From positions 1 to 42,588 of the forward strand of contig NZ_BAFR01000123.1 of assembly GCF_000308435.1 (NCBI RefSeq): a stretch of 42,588 bases of DNA, written 5' to 3'. A program made the translations under genes and the position numbers. Source of the DNA: Nocardia araoensis NBRC 100135. Its GTDB lineage: Bacteria; Actinomycetota; Actinomycetes; Mycobacteriales; Mycobacteriaceae. Under the pieces are notes generated by a model, which was given only the letters and a program-made list of their open reading frames with translations, was not told where the DNA came from and ran no database searches. Shown here in pieces: positions 10,773-16,957 of the stretch (position 1 is its first letter; the number at the start of each line of letters is the position of its first letter).

Positions 10773-11057
10773 GGCGGAATTCGTTCCCGAAAGCTAATAA
10801 GGGTGCCCTGAGTCGGCGACCCGGTCGACCTGCGGCGATTCCGGCACGACGGAGGATCGCATGCCGCCGTTCCGGACAAGTGTCCACCCGACGCGTTGCC
10901 GGGTCGCAGCGCGACTTTCCCGGCTGACCTGCGCAGAGGAAACGCCGAGCGGAAGCGGGCGAGCCGCGTCCGCACAACTGCGAGCGTCGAGCGTCGAGCG
11001 GACGGTCCTCCCGCCGCGGCCCGGGACAAGGCGCGCAGTGCGATTCGTCACAGGAGC
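10773..11057. other. Non-coding stretch between the suf operon head and the alcohol dehydrogenase
   Basis: About 285 bases upstream of sufR and downstream of the dehydrogenase. It should hold the suf promoter near the sufR end. No convincing gene is seen: a plus-strand ATG at 10861 has a Shine-Dalgarno-like GGAGG, but its frame soon runs antisense through the dehydrogenase. This is the left boundary of the block inserted between sufR and mptB. No tRNA, direct repeat or integrase is visible here. Confidence 0.4.
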
Positions 11058-12077
11058 TCAGCGCACGGCGACCAGTTTCATCGGCGTCTCCAGCAGCGCG
11101 TCCACCGCCTCGTCCCACGCGGCCGTCGCGGTGGTGACCAGCGACGGGTCGAAGCGCCCCGCGGCGACGAGATCGAGCACCTCGGGAATGACCGGGCGGA
11201 CGTGCGCGCGACCGGTGTGGAAGGTGCAGCAGCGGGTGTACATGTCCAGGATCGGCAGGGCGACGTCCTGCGACTGCACGCTGACGCTCGTGCACCAGCC
11301 GTCGTAGGCCGCCGCATCGATCGCCGCGCGCAACGCCTTCGCCCCGCCCGCCGCCTCCACCACGATCGGGAACCGTCCGACCCGCGCGTCGCGTGGACCC
11401 TCGGTCGCGTCCGCGCCGAGCGATTTCGCGATCTCGAGCCGCTGGACCGAGTCGTCGAGATAGACCACACGGGCGGAGCCGAGCGCGACCGCGAGCCCGG
11501 CGGCGTACAGACCGATCGACGGCGCGGCGGGGCCGCCGATCACCAGGACTTCGGCGGCGGGATCGGCGGCCAGCTGCGGGCCGACCGAGCGGTAGGCGTC
11601 CGGGATGTTGTCGCTGGCGCTGGCCACCGCGGCCGGGTCGACGCCGGAGGGCAGCCGGACCAGCATGGCGTCGGCATGCGGCACGAGCGCGAGGTCGGCC
11701 CACAACCCGCCCCAGTCCAGCCCGCCCATGGGCCCGAGGCCGAAACTGGACAGCCGCGGATGGCTGGTGCAGTTCCCGGTCCGTCCCCGCGCGCACGCGC
11801 GGCAGGTGCCGCACGAGATCTGGAAAGGCACCACTACCAGGTCGCCGACCGCGATATCGCGCACATCCGGCCCCACCTCGACCACTTCCGCGACTCCCTC
11901 GTGCCCGAAGGGATAGGGCCCTGGTAGCGGGAACGCGCCGCGCAGGACGGCCGGATCGATGTCGCAGGTGGCCAGCGCGACCGGCCGCACGAGCGCCTGA
12001 TCAGGCCCGCTCAGTACGGGTTCGGGGTGGTCTTCCCAGCGCATCGCACCGGGACCGGTCAGCAGCAGACGCTTCAT
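11058..12077 (-). CDS. Zinc-dependent medium-chain alcohol dehydrogenase
   Basis: MDR-superfamily NAD(P)-dependent alcohol dehydrogenase, 339 residues, of unknown substrate. The catalytic-zinc region GHEGVAEVVEVGPDV is present near residue 58. The structural-zinc lobe shows four cysteines in SCGTCRACARGRTGNC near 88-103. The nucleotide-binding part is less canonical: the usual GxGxxG is replaced by VIGGPAAPSIG. It sits 42 bases downstream of a tetR gene on the same strand, and an 18-base operator-like palindrome lies in that gap. So it is probably the main target of that regulator, induced by its substrate or a related toxic alcohol/aldehyde (inference). Confidence 0.85.
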   Translation of the reverse strand: MKRLLLTGPGAMRWEDHPEPVLSGPDQALVRPVALATCDIDPAVLRGAFPLPGPYPFGHEGVAEVVEVGPDVRDIAVGDLVVVPFQISCGTCRACARGRTGNCTSHPRLSSFGLGPMGGLDWGGLWADLALVPHADAMLVRLPSGVDPAAVASASDNIPDAYRSVGPQLAADPAAEVLVIGGPAAPSIGLYAAGLAVALGSARVVYLDDSVQRLEIAKSLGADATEGPRDARVGRFPIVVEAAGGAKALRAAIDAAAYDGWCTSVSVQSQDVALPILDMYTRCCTFHTGRAHVRPVIPEVLDLVAAGRFDPSLVTTATAAWDEAVDALLETPMKLVAVR

Positions 12078-12090
12078 CGTCCGAGTGTCG

Positions 12091-12108
12091 CTAGAACGTT
12101 CTTTCTAG
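12091..12108. promoter_or_regulatory. TetR-type operator ahead of the alcohol dehydrogenase
   Basis: CTAGAA (12091-12096) and TTCTAG (12103-12108) are perfect arms around CGTTCT, and AGAACGTTCT inside it is itself a 10-base palindrome. The site fills most of the 42-base gap between the tetR stop and the dehydrogenase start. Both genes point the same way, so an operator here implies that the dehydrogenase has its own TetR-controlled promoter. Confidence 0.6.
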
Positions 12109-12119
12109 TCAACCGAATC

Positions 12120-12782
12120 TTACTGTTCGGCAGGCATCTCCGGAAAACTTCCGGGCGAGGCGTCTGCTCCGGGTTCGGTTTCGGCCGAATCTTCCGGCGC
12201 TGCGCCCCCGATTCCCGCCGCCGCGAAGGTTGCCCGGATCAGCCGCTCCATCGACTTCGCCACGGTGCGCAGCGGTGCGTCCGTCTGGCGGATCCGGGCC
12301 AGGATGGTGGCGCCCTCGTAGGCGGCGACCACCGTGGCGGCCAGCTCGGCCGCGTCCTCCCCGCCGAGGCCGAGTTCGGCGAGCAGCCCGGCGAACGCCT
12401 GCTCCATGGTGTCGAAGGCGCGCACACAGGCCGAGCGCACCGCCGCCACGTCACTGCCGCCGTCCAGCGCGGGCGTCCCGATCGGGCACCCGTCGGTCCA
12501 TTCCGAGTCCGCGAGCTTGGCCACCATGAATTCGAATAGTGTGGCCAAGGTGGCGAACACATCGGTCGGCGCCTGCCGGATCATGCGACCGGTCAACACG
12601 CCGGTCCCGGTGATCGCCGCGACCGCGATCTCCTCCTTGCCCCCCGGAAAGTGGTGGTAGATCGAGCCGTACGGCAGTTCGGCCGCCTCGCTCAACGCCT
12701 TCAGACCGAACCCGTGATACCCGTGCCGCGCCAGCAGCCCGGAGGCGGCCACCTCGATCCGCCGCCTGGACTCCGAAACCAT
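12120..12782 (-). CDS. TetR-family regulator (LmrA/YxaF-like)
   Basis: Transcriptional repressor, 220 residues from the ATG at 12782; a TTG at 12803 would add seven residues. The N-terminal helix-turn-helix is clear: RRRIEVAASGLLARHGYHGFG, then ALSEAAELPYGSIYHHFPGGKEEI. The GxIYHHFPxGKEEL block is typical of the LmrA/YxaF subgroup, whose C-terminal domain binds small hydrophobic inducers. The C-terminal 30 residues are acidic and Pro/Ala rich, probably disordered. It stands directly upstream of the alcohol dehydrogenase and a palindromic operator. Confidence 0.87.
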   Translation of the reverse strand: MVSESRRRIEVAASGLLARHGYHGFGLKALSEAAELPYGSIYHHFPGGKEEIAVAAITGTGVLTGRMIRQAPTDVFATLATLFEFMVAKLADSEWTDGCPIGTPALDGGSDVAAVRSACVRAFDTMEQAFAGLLAELGLGGEDAAELAATVVAAYEGATILARIRQTDAPLRTVAKSMERLIRATFAAAGIGGAAPEDSAETEPGADASPGSFPEMPAEQ

Positions 12783-12827
12783 GCGTCGATTGTGCCGCCT
12801 CAACGGCGCCGGTCCGGGCGGAACGAT

Positions 12828-13442
12828 CTACAGCTGCTTCACGATTGCGCCTTGTTCATCGAGGATTGCGATCGATGGCGTGCCGTCCATGGCCACGCGC
12901 AACTGAATTCGCGGCCGTCCCTGCGGATCGCACAGTGTCAGTCCCGTTCCGTTCTCGGTGTCAGCGAACAGCCGCAGACCCATCGCGTGAGTCGCTTCCT
13001 CGAGCGGCGTGTCGGGATCACCAATGTGCTTCATGGTCAGTGCAGCACCGGCAGGCGCGTCCTCCCAATTGGCCCCCAAGTGGATGGCATCCCCGTTGGG
13101 GTAGTCCAGCGCGATCTGCGCCCCGACGCTGGAGGCGGTGATGCCACCCTTCTCGTCGCCATTTTCGTCGTTGAACAGCAGATACGTGGCATCGGGCCCT
13201 TGCCGCATCTGCGGCGGATACGTCTTACTTCCGAGGATGATGGGGGGCTTGGTCGTCGCCAGCAAGAACCTTTGCTTACCGCGATTGTCGACCACAGTGA
13301 ACGAATCTTTGGCGGCCATGTCGTCCGTATCGCCCACCTTCGCCGCTGCGGCCCCGATTCCGACGCCTGCGGCGGCCACCGCGGATCCGATCACGACCGA
13401 CCGCCGACTGACCATGTGCTTCTGGTTCGTCTCATCTGTCAC
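12828..13442 (-). CDS. Predicted Tat-exported protein of unknown function
   Basis: 204 residues from a GTG at 13442. Residues 12-37 look like a twin-arginine signal: SRRSVVIGSAVAAAGVGIGAA. The mature part is rich in short beta-like repeats of the type FTVVDNRGKQRFLL, RPRIQLRVAMDGTPSIAILDEQG, each pairing a polar turn (DxxG/DGTP) with a hydrophobic strand. The ending LDEQGAIVKQL suggests a repetitive beta fold. I do not recognise a named family. A TACGAT element six bases before the GTG suggests leaderless transcription; an ATG at 13415, just before the RR pair, is an alternative start. It lies 45 bases upstream of tetR on the same strand. Confidence 0.65.
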   Translation of the reverse strand: MTDETNQKHMVSRRSVVIGSAVAAAGVGIGAAAAKVGDTDDMAAKDSFTVVDNRGKQRFLLATTKPPIILGSKTYPPQMRQGPDATYLLFNDENGDEKGGITASSVGAQIALDYPNGDAIHLGANWEDAPAGAALTMKHIGDPDTPLEEATHAMGLRLFADTENGTGLTLCDPQGRPRIQLRVAMDGTPSIAILDEQGAIVKQL

Positions 13443-13454
13443 CGTCCGATCGTA
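13443..13454 (-). promoter_or_regulatory. Leaderless -10 element of the Tat-protein gene
   Basis: Minus-strand TACGAT (13454-13449) is followed by six bases and then the GTG at 13442. This places the transcription start on or next to the start codon, the layout of leaderless genes in mycolata. No good -35 hexamer is seen at 17-19 bases. Confidence 0.4.
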
Positions 13455-14024
13455 TTTACCCAGTGCCTATCCGAGCGCGCTCTACCGACGACCTCGACAT
13501 GCTCTCCCGCGAGGTGTCACCTCGAGATGAGCTCCGATGTGATGACACAGATCGCGGCCGGCTGCGTCAGTTCGAGTGACGACACAGCCTCACATCTGAG
13601 ATACGGGACAGAGGCGGGCCGGTCCGAGACTGGTGACGAGCCGACGACTGCACCGATCACATCCTCGCCCCCAGCACCAGCGGCATGCTCCTGAAGTAAA
13701 AAGCCTGCGACATCGACATTCAACTGATCACAGACCCATTGCGGGCACGATCGATGTCACGAAGCCCCCGATCTGCTCATTCGACCGAACCCACCGGCAC
13801 CGAATCCGAGGACGATGTCGGACCGAATTCTCCCGACACCTCCAGATTATCGGGATTTCTACCGGCGAACACTCGCTTCGAGCCGATAACCTCACCTTCT
13901 GCAACAACGCGCATGCCGCGCGGGGAGTGCGCTTGCGGCGGTCGGATATGCCCGCTGTCCAAGACGGCCGGAGATCGGTACAAGTAGTATGGAACTGCAA
14001 CGCCCACACACGAAGGGATTCTCG
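13455..14024. other. Gene-poor 570-base stretch
   Basis: Several frames stay open here on both strands, but none shows a ribosome site, consistent GC-rich third positions or a recognisable protein pattern. I read it as non-coding. It must hold the promoters of the divergent Tat-protein gene (left) and Clp N-domain gene (right). A TAGTAT at 13985-13990 could be the -10 element of the latter. It may contain the remains of decayed genes, but none could be identified. Confidence 0.4.
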
Positions 14025-14246
14025 ATGGCCGCGCTGACACCCACTCCCCGATACAATCGCGTAATCTCCTCTGCCGCCAAGATCGCCGACGATATGGGCC
14101 ACGACCATCTAGGGGTAGAACATCTTTTCCTGGCGATTATCCGGGAGCGAAACTCCCTTCCAGGGCAGATTCTCGGTGAAGAGGTCGACTTGGCCGGCCT
14201 GGACCAGCGAATTATAGAGCAGATGGCAGCAACATATACACAGTAG
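14025..14246 (+). CDS. Stand-alone Clp N-domain (ClpC/ClpA N-terminal) protein
   Basis: 73 residues from the ATG at 14025, preceded by GAAGGGA at six bases; an ATG at 13989 has no ribosome site. The body is one Clp N-domain repeat: TPRYNRVISSAAKIADDMGHDHLGVEHLFLAIIRE, where GVEHLFLAIIRE matches the ClpC GTEHLLLALLRE motif. There is no AAA+ ATPase part. In full Clp proteins this domain docks adaptors and substrates, so a free copy could act as adaptor, decoy or substrate sensor for ClpC (inference). It converges on the lanthipeptide operon and shares its bidirectional terminator. Confidence 0.8.
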   Translation: MAALTPTPRYNRVISSAAKIADDMGHDHLGVEHLFLAIIRERNSLPGQILGEEVDLAGLDQRIIEQMAATYTQ

Positions 14247-14258
14247 TCCCTCGACGAC

Positions 14259-14299
14259 ACTGCAGGGCCTACCACCGTTGCGGTGGTAGGCCCTGCAGT
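14259..14299. terminator. Strong bidirectional terminator at the end of the lanthipeptide operon
   Basis: A perfect 19-base inverted repeat (14259-14277 and 14281-14299) with a three-base TTG loop. It is placed between two convergent genes: the plus-strand Clp N-domain gene (stop 14246) and the minus-strand small secreted gene (stop 14333). A TCTCATT stretch follows on the plus side. Perfect symmetry suits termination from both directions. Confidence 0.85.
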
Positions 14300-14332
14300 C
14301 TCTCATTGCGCGCCTAGTCGAATCGCATGGGT

Positions 14333-14596
14333 TCAATCAACCTGGATCCAGTGGAAGTAGCCCCCCTCAAACGAGCATTCCCAGATCGAACCATCCGAAC
14401 CTACTGTGGTCTGGCCGTCGTTGCGCTGGTTGCACGGCGTCTTCGGCGGGCCGGGATTCAGCAGTTGCTTCGAAACGTCGGCAGTAATCGGAGCGCTCAC
14501 GGGAACGGCACCGGCGGCTGCGGCGCCGATGGCTTCGATCGAACTGAATGCAGCCAGTACGGCGATTGCGACAGAAATCGACTTGGTTCTCATCAT
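14333..14596 (-). CDS. Small secreted two-cysteine protein, last gene of the lanthipeptide operon
   Basis: 87 residues from the first of two adjacent ATGs (14596), with AAGGGA six bases upstream. The signal peptide (about residues 1-29, MRTKSISVAIAVLAAFSSIEAI onward) is followed by a mature peptide of about 55 residues. It contains TPCNQRNDGQTTVGSDGSIW then ECSFEGGYFHWIQVD, that is, one cysteine pair and several aromatics. I do not recognise a named family; small exported proteins of this form are common in Nocardia. It begins 92 bases after the transporter stop and ends just before the terminator, so it is probably co-transcribed with the cluster. A role in immunity or at the cell surface is possible but unproven. 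Confidence 0.7.
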   Translation of the reverse strand: MMRTKSISVAIAVLAAFSSIEAIGAAAAGAVPVSAPITADVSKQLLNPGPPKTPCNQRNDGQTTVGSDGSIWECSFEGGYFHWIQVD

Positions 14597-14688
14597 GATA
14601 AATCCCTTCGGATAGAGGTGCGTAAGGACTTCTAATACTTCAATGGAATCAGCTTGTCGACGAGTTCTACATCCCCCCTTGTGGTCGG

Positions 14689-16632
14689 TCAAAAGTCCGA
14701 CGGCAGAGCAACCGACGATGATTGCAGCTCGTACATTTTGCGATACCGCCCATCCGGATGCTGCATCAGTTCGGCATGGCTACCCATCTCCGCAATACGA
14801 CCTCGGTCCATCACCACGATGCGGTCCGCTCGCCGCGCGTTCAGGATCCGGTGGGTGACGAACACGACCGTGGCAGCAGGAGGCACTTTCCTGTTGTCGG
14901 TCAAGTAGCTCAGCACGCGGTTTTCGGTTCGCGGATCGAGAGCTGACGTAGCCTCGTCAGCGATCAGCAGCGAGCCGCGCCGCAGCAGTGCTCTGGCGAT
15001 AGCAAGGCGCTGCCACTGCCCCACGGATAAGTCGCGCCCACCGACGAACCGGGCAGACAATAACGCATTCATCTTCAGTGGCAGTTCATCGATCACAGCA
15101 TCGGCGCCGGACACCTGCAAAGCCACGTCCCAGTCGGCCGAATGGTCCCCCCGTGTAGAGTCTCGCCCGATGGCGATATTGTTACCAGCGGTGGTCGGCC
15201 ACTGCGCTGGATTCTGCGCGATGAAGGAAACCCTTTGTCGAATATCCTGCTCGCGGATCGTCGCGATATCGACACCATCCCACAACACGGCTCCCTTCGA
15301 TGGCGGATACAACCCTGCGAGTAGCTTCACCAGCGTGGACTTTCCCGATCCATTGCTACCTACGACGGCAACAACCTCACCCTCGTGGAACGTCACATCG
15401 ATCTCCGACAGCGATTCGCTCCCGCCACTCGGATAACTGAAACAAACCCCGCGAAACTCGACGACCTTCGGGCCCGGGCCTTTCAATGGGACAGTCGCCT
15501 CGGGACGGCACCGACTCTTCGCCTTCCTTATCAGTTCACCATATAGTTCGATTCCCAGCCCTAGCTCCAAGAACTGATAAATCGTGCCGGCCGCCGCCGC
15601 GACAGAGCTGACGGACATTCGCATTGCAACGATCGCGGCCCCAGCTGCCGCCATGCCCATACGCTCGAAGTAGACGAGTACGAGAAGAAGCCCGAAAACG
15701 CACCCCGCGGATACGGCCGAGAGTATCCGGCCGATCAGCTGGACTCGCGCACGAGAAATCGTGGATCGAATTTCCTTGCTGCACAACTGCGCAGAGACAG
15801 CGTGCAGCTCGTCCAGCAATCCCGCACGCAGCGCGAACACAGTCCTCTCCAGAGAGAATCCTCGATCAGTGCATACTTCACTGAGAATCGATTTCTTCAG
15901 GTGACCGGACACAGATTGGAGTAGATAGGAATTACCCAGGCGACTGCTTTTCGCCGCCGCCCACGCCGACGGGATGCATGCGATAAATATCCCCAGGGCC
16001 ATGGCGGGGTGAAAGAAGGAGGACGTTGCGGTCGATACAGCAACGGTCACCAAAGCCGATACTGTACCGAGCAGCGGCGCCACGCCGTTCGCAAGTGCTC
16101 GAGTCCCGAGCTCGCCTCCTTGTACCGCAAGCTCACGGAAGCTTGCGTCTTCGAAGGAAATCAGGTCTGTGCAGGAGATCGTACGTGCGATCTGATTTTC
16201 GGCCGCATGGGCGATACGCGGCCGTAAGCACGCCTCGACCACTTTGTGCAGACTGTCTACAGCTGCTCGGGCAGCGTAGATCAGGACGACCACAGCGATC
16301 TCGTCAGCCGAATCGACCAGGTGGGCGGGCGTGATCGCGGACTTCATCACCACGCTCAAGGCGTCTGCAGTGGCCAGCAGCCCAAATGCGGTGAGAAATC
16401 CCCCGGTCACGCTGATCAGGGCGGCTGCTACCACCAACAGGGGTGCGGTTCGCCATCCCGCAGAAACTGTTGCGCTGATCAGTACCGGCAACTTTCGGAG
16501 ATTGTCTATCGTGCTTGCTTCGGCGACTCCGCGGCGATCCCTGACCCAATCCGGTTCGGCCAGGTCATCGAGCGCGACCAGTAACCGGGCATCCTGCCGC
16601 GAATATTCACCAGTGGATCGAGCCGAGTCCAT
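14689..16632 (-). CDS. lanT: ABC exporter (fused membrane and ATPase domains) of the lanthipeptide cluster
   Basis: Half-size ABC exporter of 647 residues that presumably exports the modified peptide as a homodimer. A 45-residue cytoplasmic head is followed by a six-segment membrane domain (about 50-350). The ATPase has Walker A GSNGSGKS (425-432), Q-loop Gln473, signature LSVGQ (535-539), Walker B LLIADE (555-560) and His594. It lacks the C39 peptidase domain of class II LanT proteins, so leader removal must be done elsewhere, as is usual in class III systems. SapB-type clusters have two such transporters (RamA, RamB); here only one is present. It starts 116 bases after the precursor stop, beyond a stem-loop, and its own ribosome site is weak. 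Confidence 0.88.
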   Translation of the reverse strand: MDSARSTGEYSRQDARLLVALDDLAEPDWVRDRRGVAEASTIDNLRKLPVLISATVSAGWRTAPLLVVAAALISVTGGFLTAFGLLATADALSVVMKSAITPAHLVDSADEIAVVVLIYAARAAVDSLHKVVEACLRPRIAHAAENQIARTISCTDLISFEDASFRELAVQGGELGTRALANGVAPLLGTVSALVTVAVSTATSSFFHPAMALGIFIACIPSAWAAAKSSRLGNSYLLQSVSGHLKKSILSEVCTDRGFSLERTVFALRAGLLDELHAVSAQLCSKEIRSTISRARVQLIGRILSAVSAGCVFGLLLVLVYFERMGMAAAGAAIVAMRMSVSSVAAAAGTIYQFLELGLGIELYGELIRKAKSRCRPEATVPLKGPGPKVVEFRGVCFSYPSGGSESLSEIDVTFHEGEVVAVVGSNGSGKSTLVKLLAGLYPPSKGAVLWDGVDIATIREQDIRQRVSFIAQNPAQWPTTAGNNIAIGRDSTRGDHSADWDVALQVSGADAVIDELPLKMNALLSARFVGGRDLSVGQWQRLAIARALLRRGSLLIADEATSALDPRTENRVLSYLTDNRKVPPAATVVFVTHRILNARRADRIVVMDRGRIAEMGSHAELMQHPDGRYRKMYELQSSSVALPSDF

Positions 16633-16690
16633 GTCGATATCTCAGTATTTGCATTACGCGCTTTCCGAATATTATGACGCGCCTTAGCAG

Positions 16691-16719
16691 GCGCCGCCGC
16701 TCCCGAGAGTCGGCGGCGC
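16691..16719 (-). terminator. Stem-loop between precursor and transporter genes (attenuator)
   Basis: GCGCCGCCG (16691-16699) and CGGCGGCGC (16711-16719) pair over nine GC pairs with an 11-base loop. It starts 30 bases after the precursor stop and precedes the transporter gene. No U run follows on the minus strand, so it probably acts as a partial terminator or an RNase barrier. Either effect would keep precursor mRNA in excess over transporter mRNA, as is common in lanthipeptide operons. Confidence 0.65.
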
Positions 16720-16748
16720 ACTGCTACGGCTGCTGCTTCGACGGCGGA

Positions 16749-16889
16749 TCAGTCCCAACCACACTTGTTGTGGCTCAGCGCACTGACACCGCCGCAGCGG
16801 GACCAGCTGATCGAACTCGTGATCGTCTGGTATTCACCACCGGTCTGAGCACTGACTTTTTGCAGGGAGAGCACATCGAGGTGCGACAT
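16749..16889 (-). CDS. lanA: Class III lanthipeptide precursor peptide
   Basis: 46-residue precursor directly after lanKC. The ATG at 16889 is preferred over 16895 and 16955 because GAAGGA lies seven bases before it. The leader (about residues 1-24) contains HLDVLSLQ, matching the hydrophobic LxLQ-type motif by which class III kinases recognise leaders. The core has two exact SxxSxxxC motifs, SSISWSRC (25-32) and SALSHNKC (36-43), followed by GWD. This spacing is the labionin (or methyl-free lanthionine) signature, so two rings joined by GGV are expected: Ser25/Ser28/Cys32 and Ser36/Ser39/Cys43. Ser26 and Ser30 are extra dehydration candidates. The exact core is not one I know. Confidence 0.9.
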   Translation of the reverse strand: MSHLDVLSLQKVSAQTGGEYQTITSSISWSRCGGVSALSHNKCGWD

Positions 16890-16917
16890 TACCATTCCTT
16901 CTTTCTTTGTTTTCCTA

Positions 16918-16932
16918 CCTCGCACGGCGAGG
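16918..16932 (-). promoter_or_regulatory. Small stem-loop just upstream of the precursor gene
   Basis: CCTCGC (16918-16923) and GCGAGG (16927-16932) form a perfect six-pair stem with a three-base loop in the 68-base gap between lanKC and the precursor. On the mRNA it is followed by an A/G-rich, probably unstructured stretch that holds the precursor ribosome site. It could be a processing or stabilising element; this is inference. Confidence 0.4.
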
Positions 16933-16957
16933 CTTATGACGCGTTCCAGCGCCACGT

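Noticed and set aside
9952..11814. 620-codon open frame on the minus strand covering sufR and extending through the dehydrogenase region
   Set aside because: Only the part after 10761 is SufR; the N-terminal two thirds runs out of frame through the alcohol dehydrogenase gene on the same strand and is a GC-rich shadow.
13728..14108. 126-codon minus-strand frame in the gene-poor stretch
   Set aside because: Irregular amino-acid composition, no ribosome site, overlaps the better supported Clp N-domain gene on the other strand.
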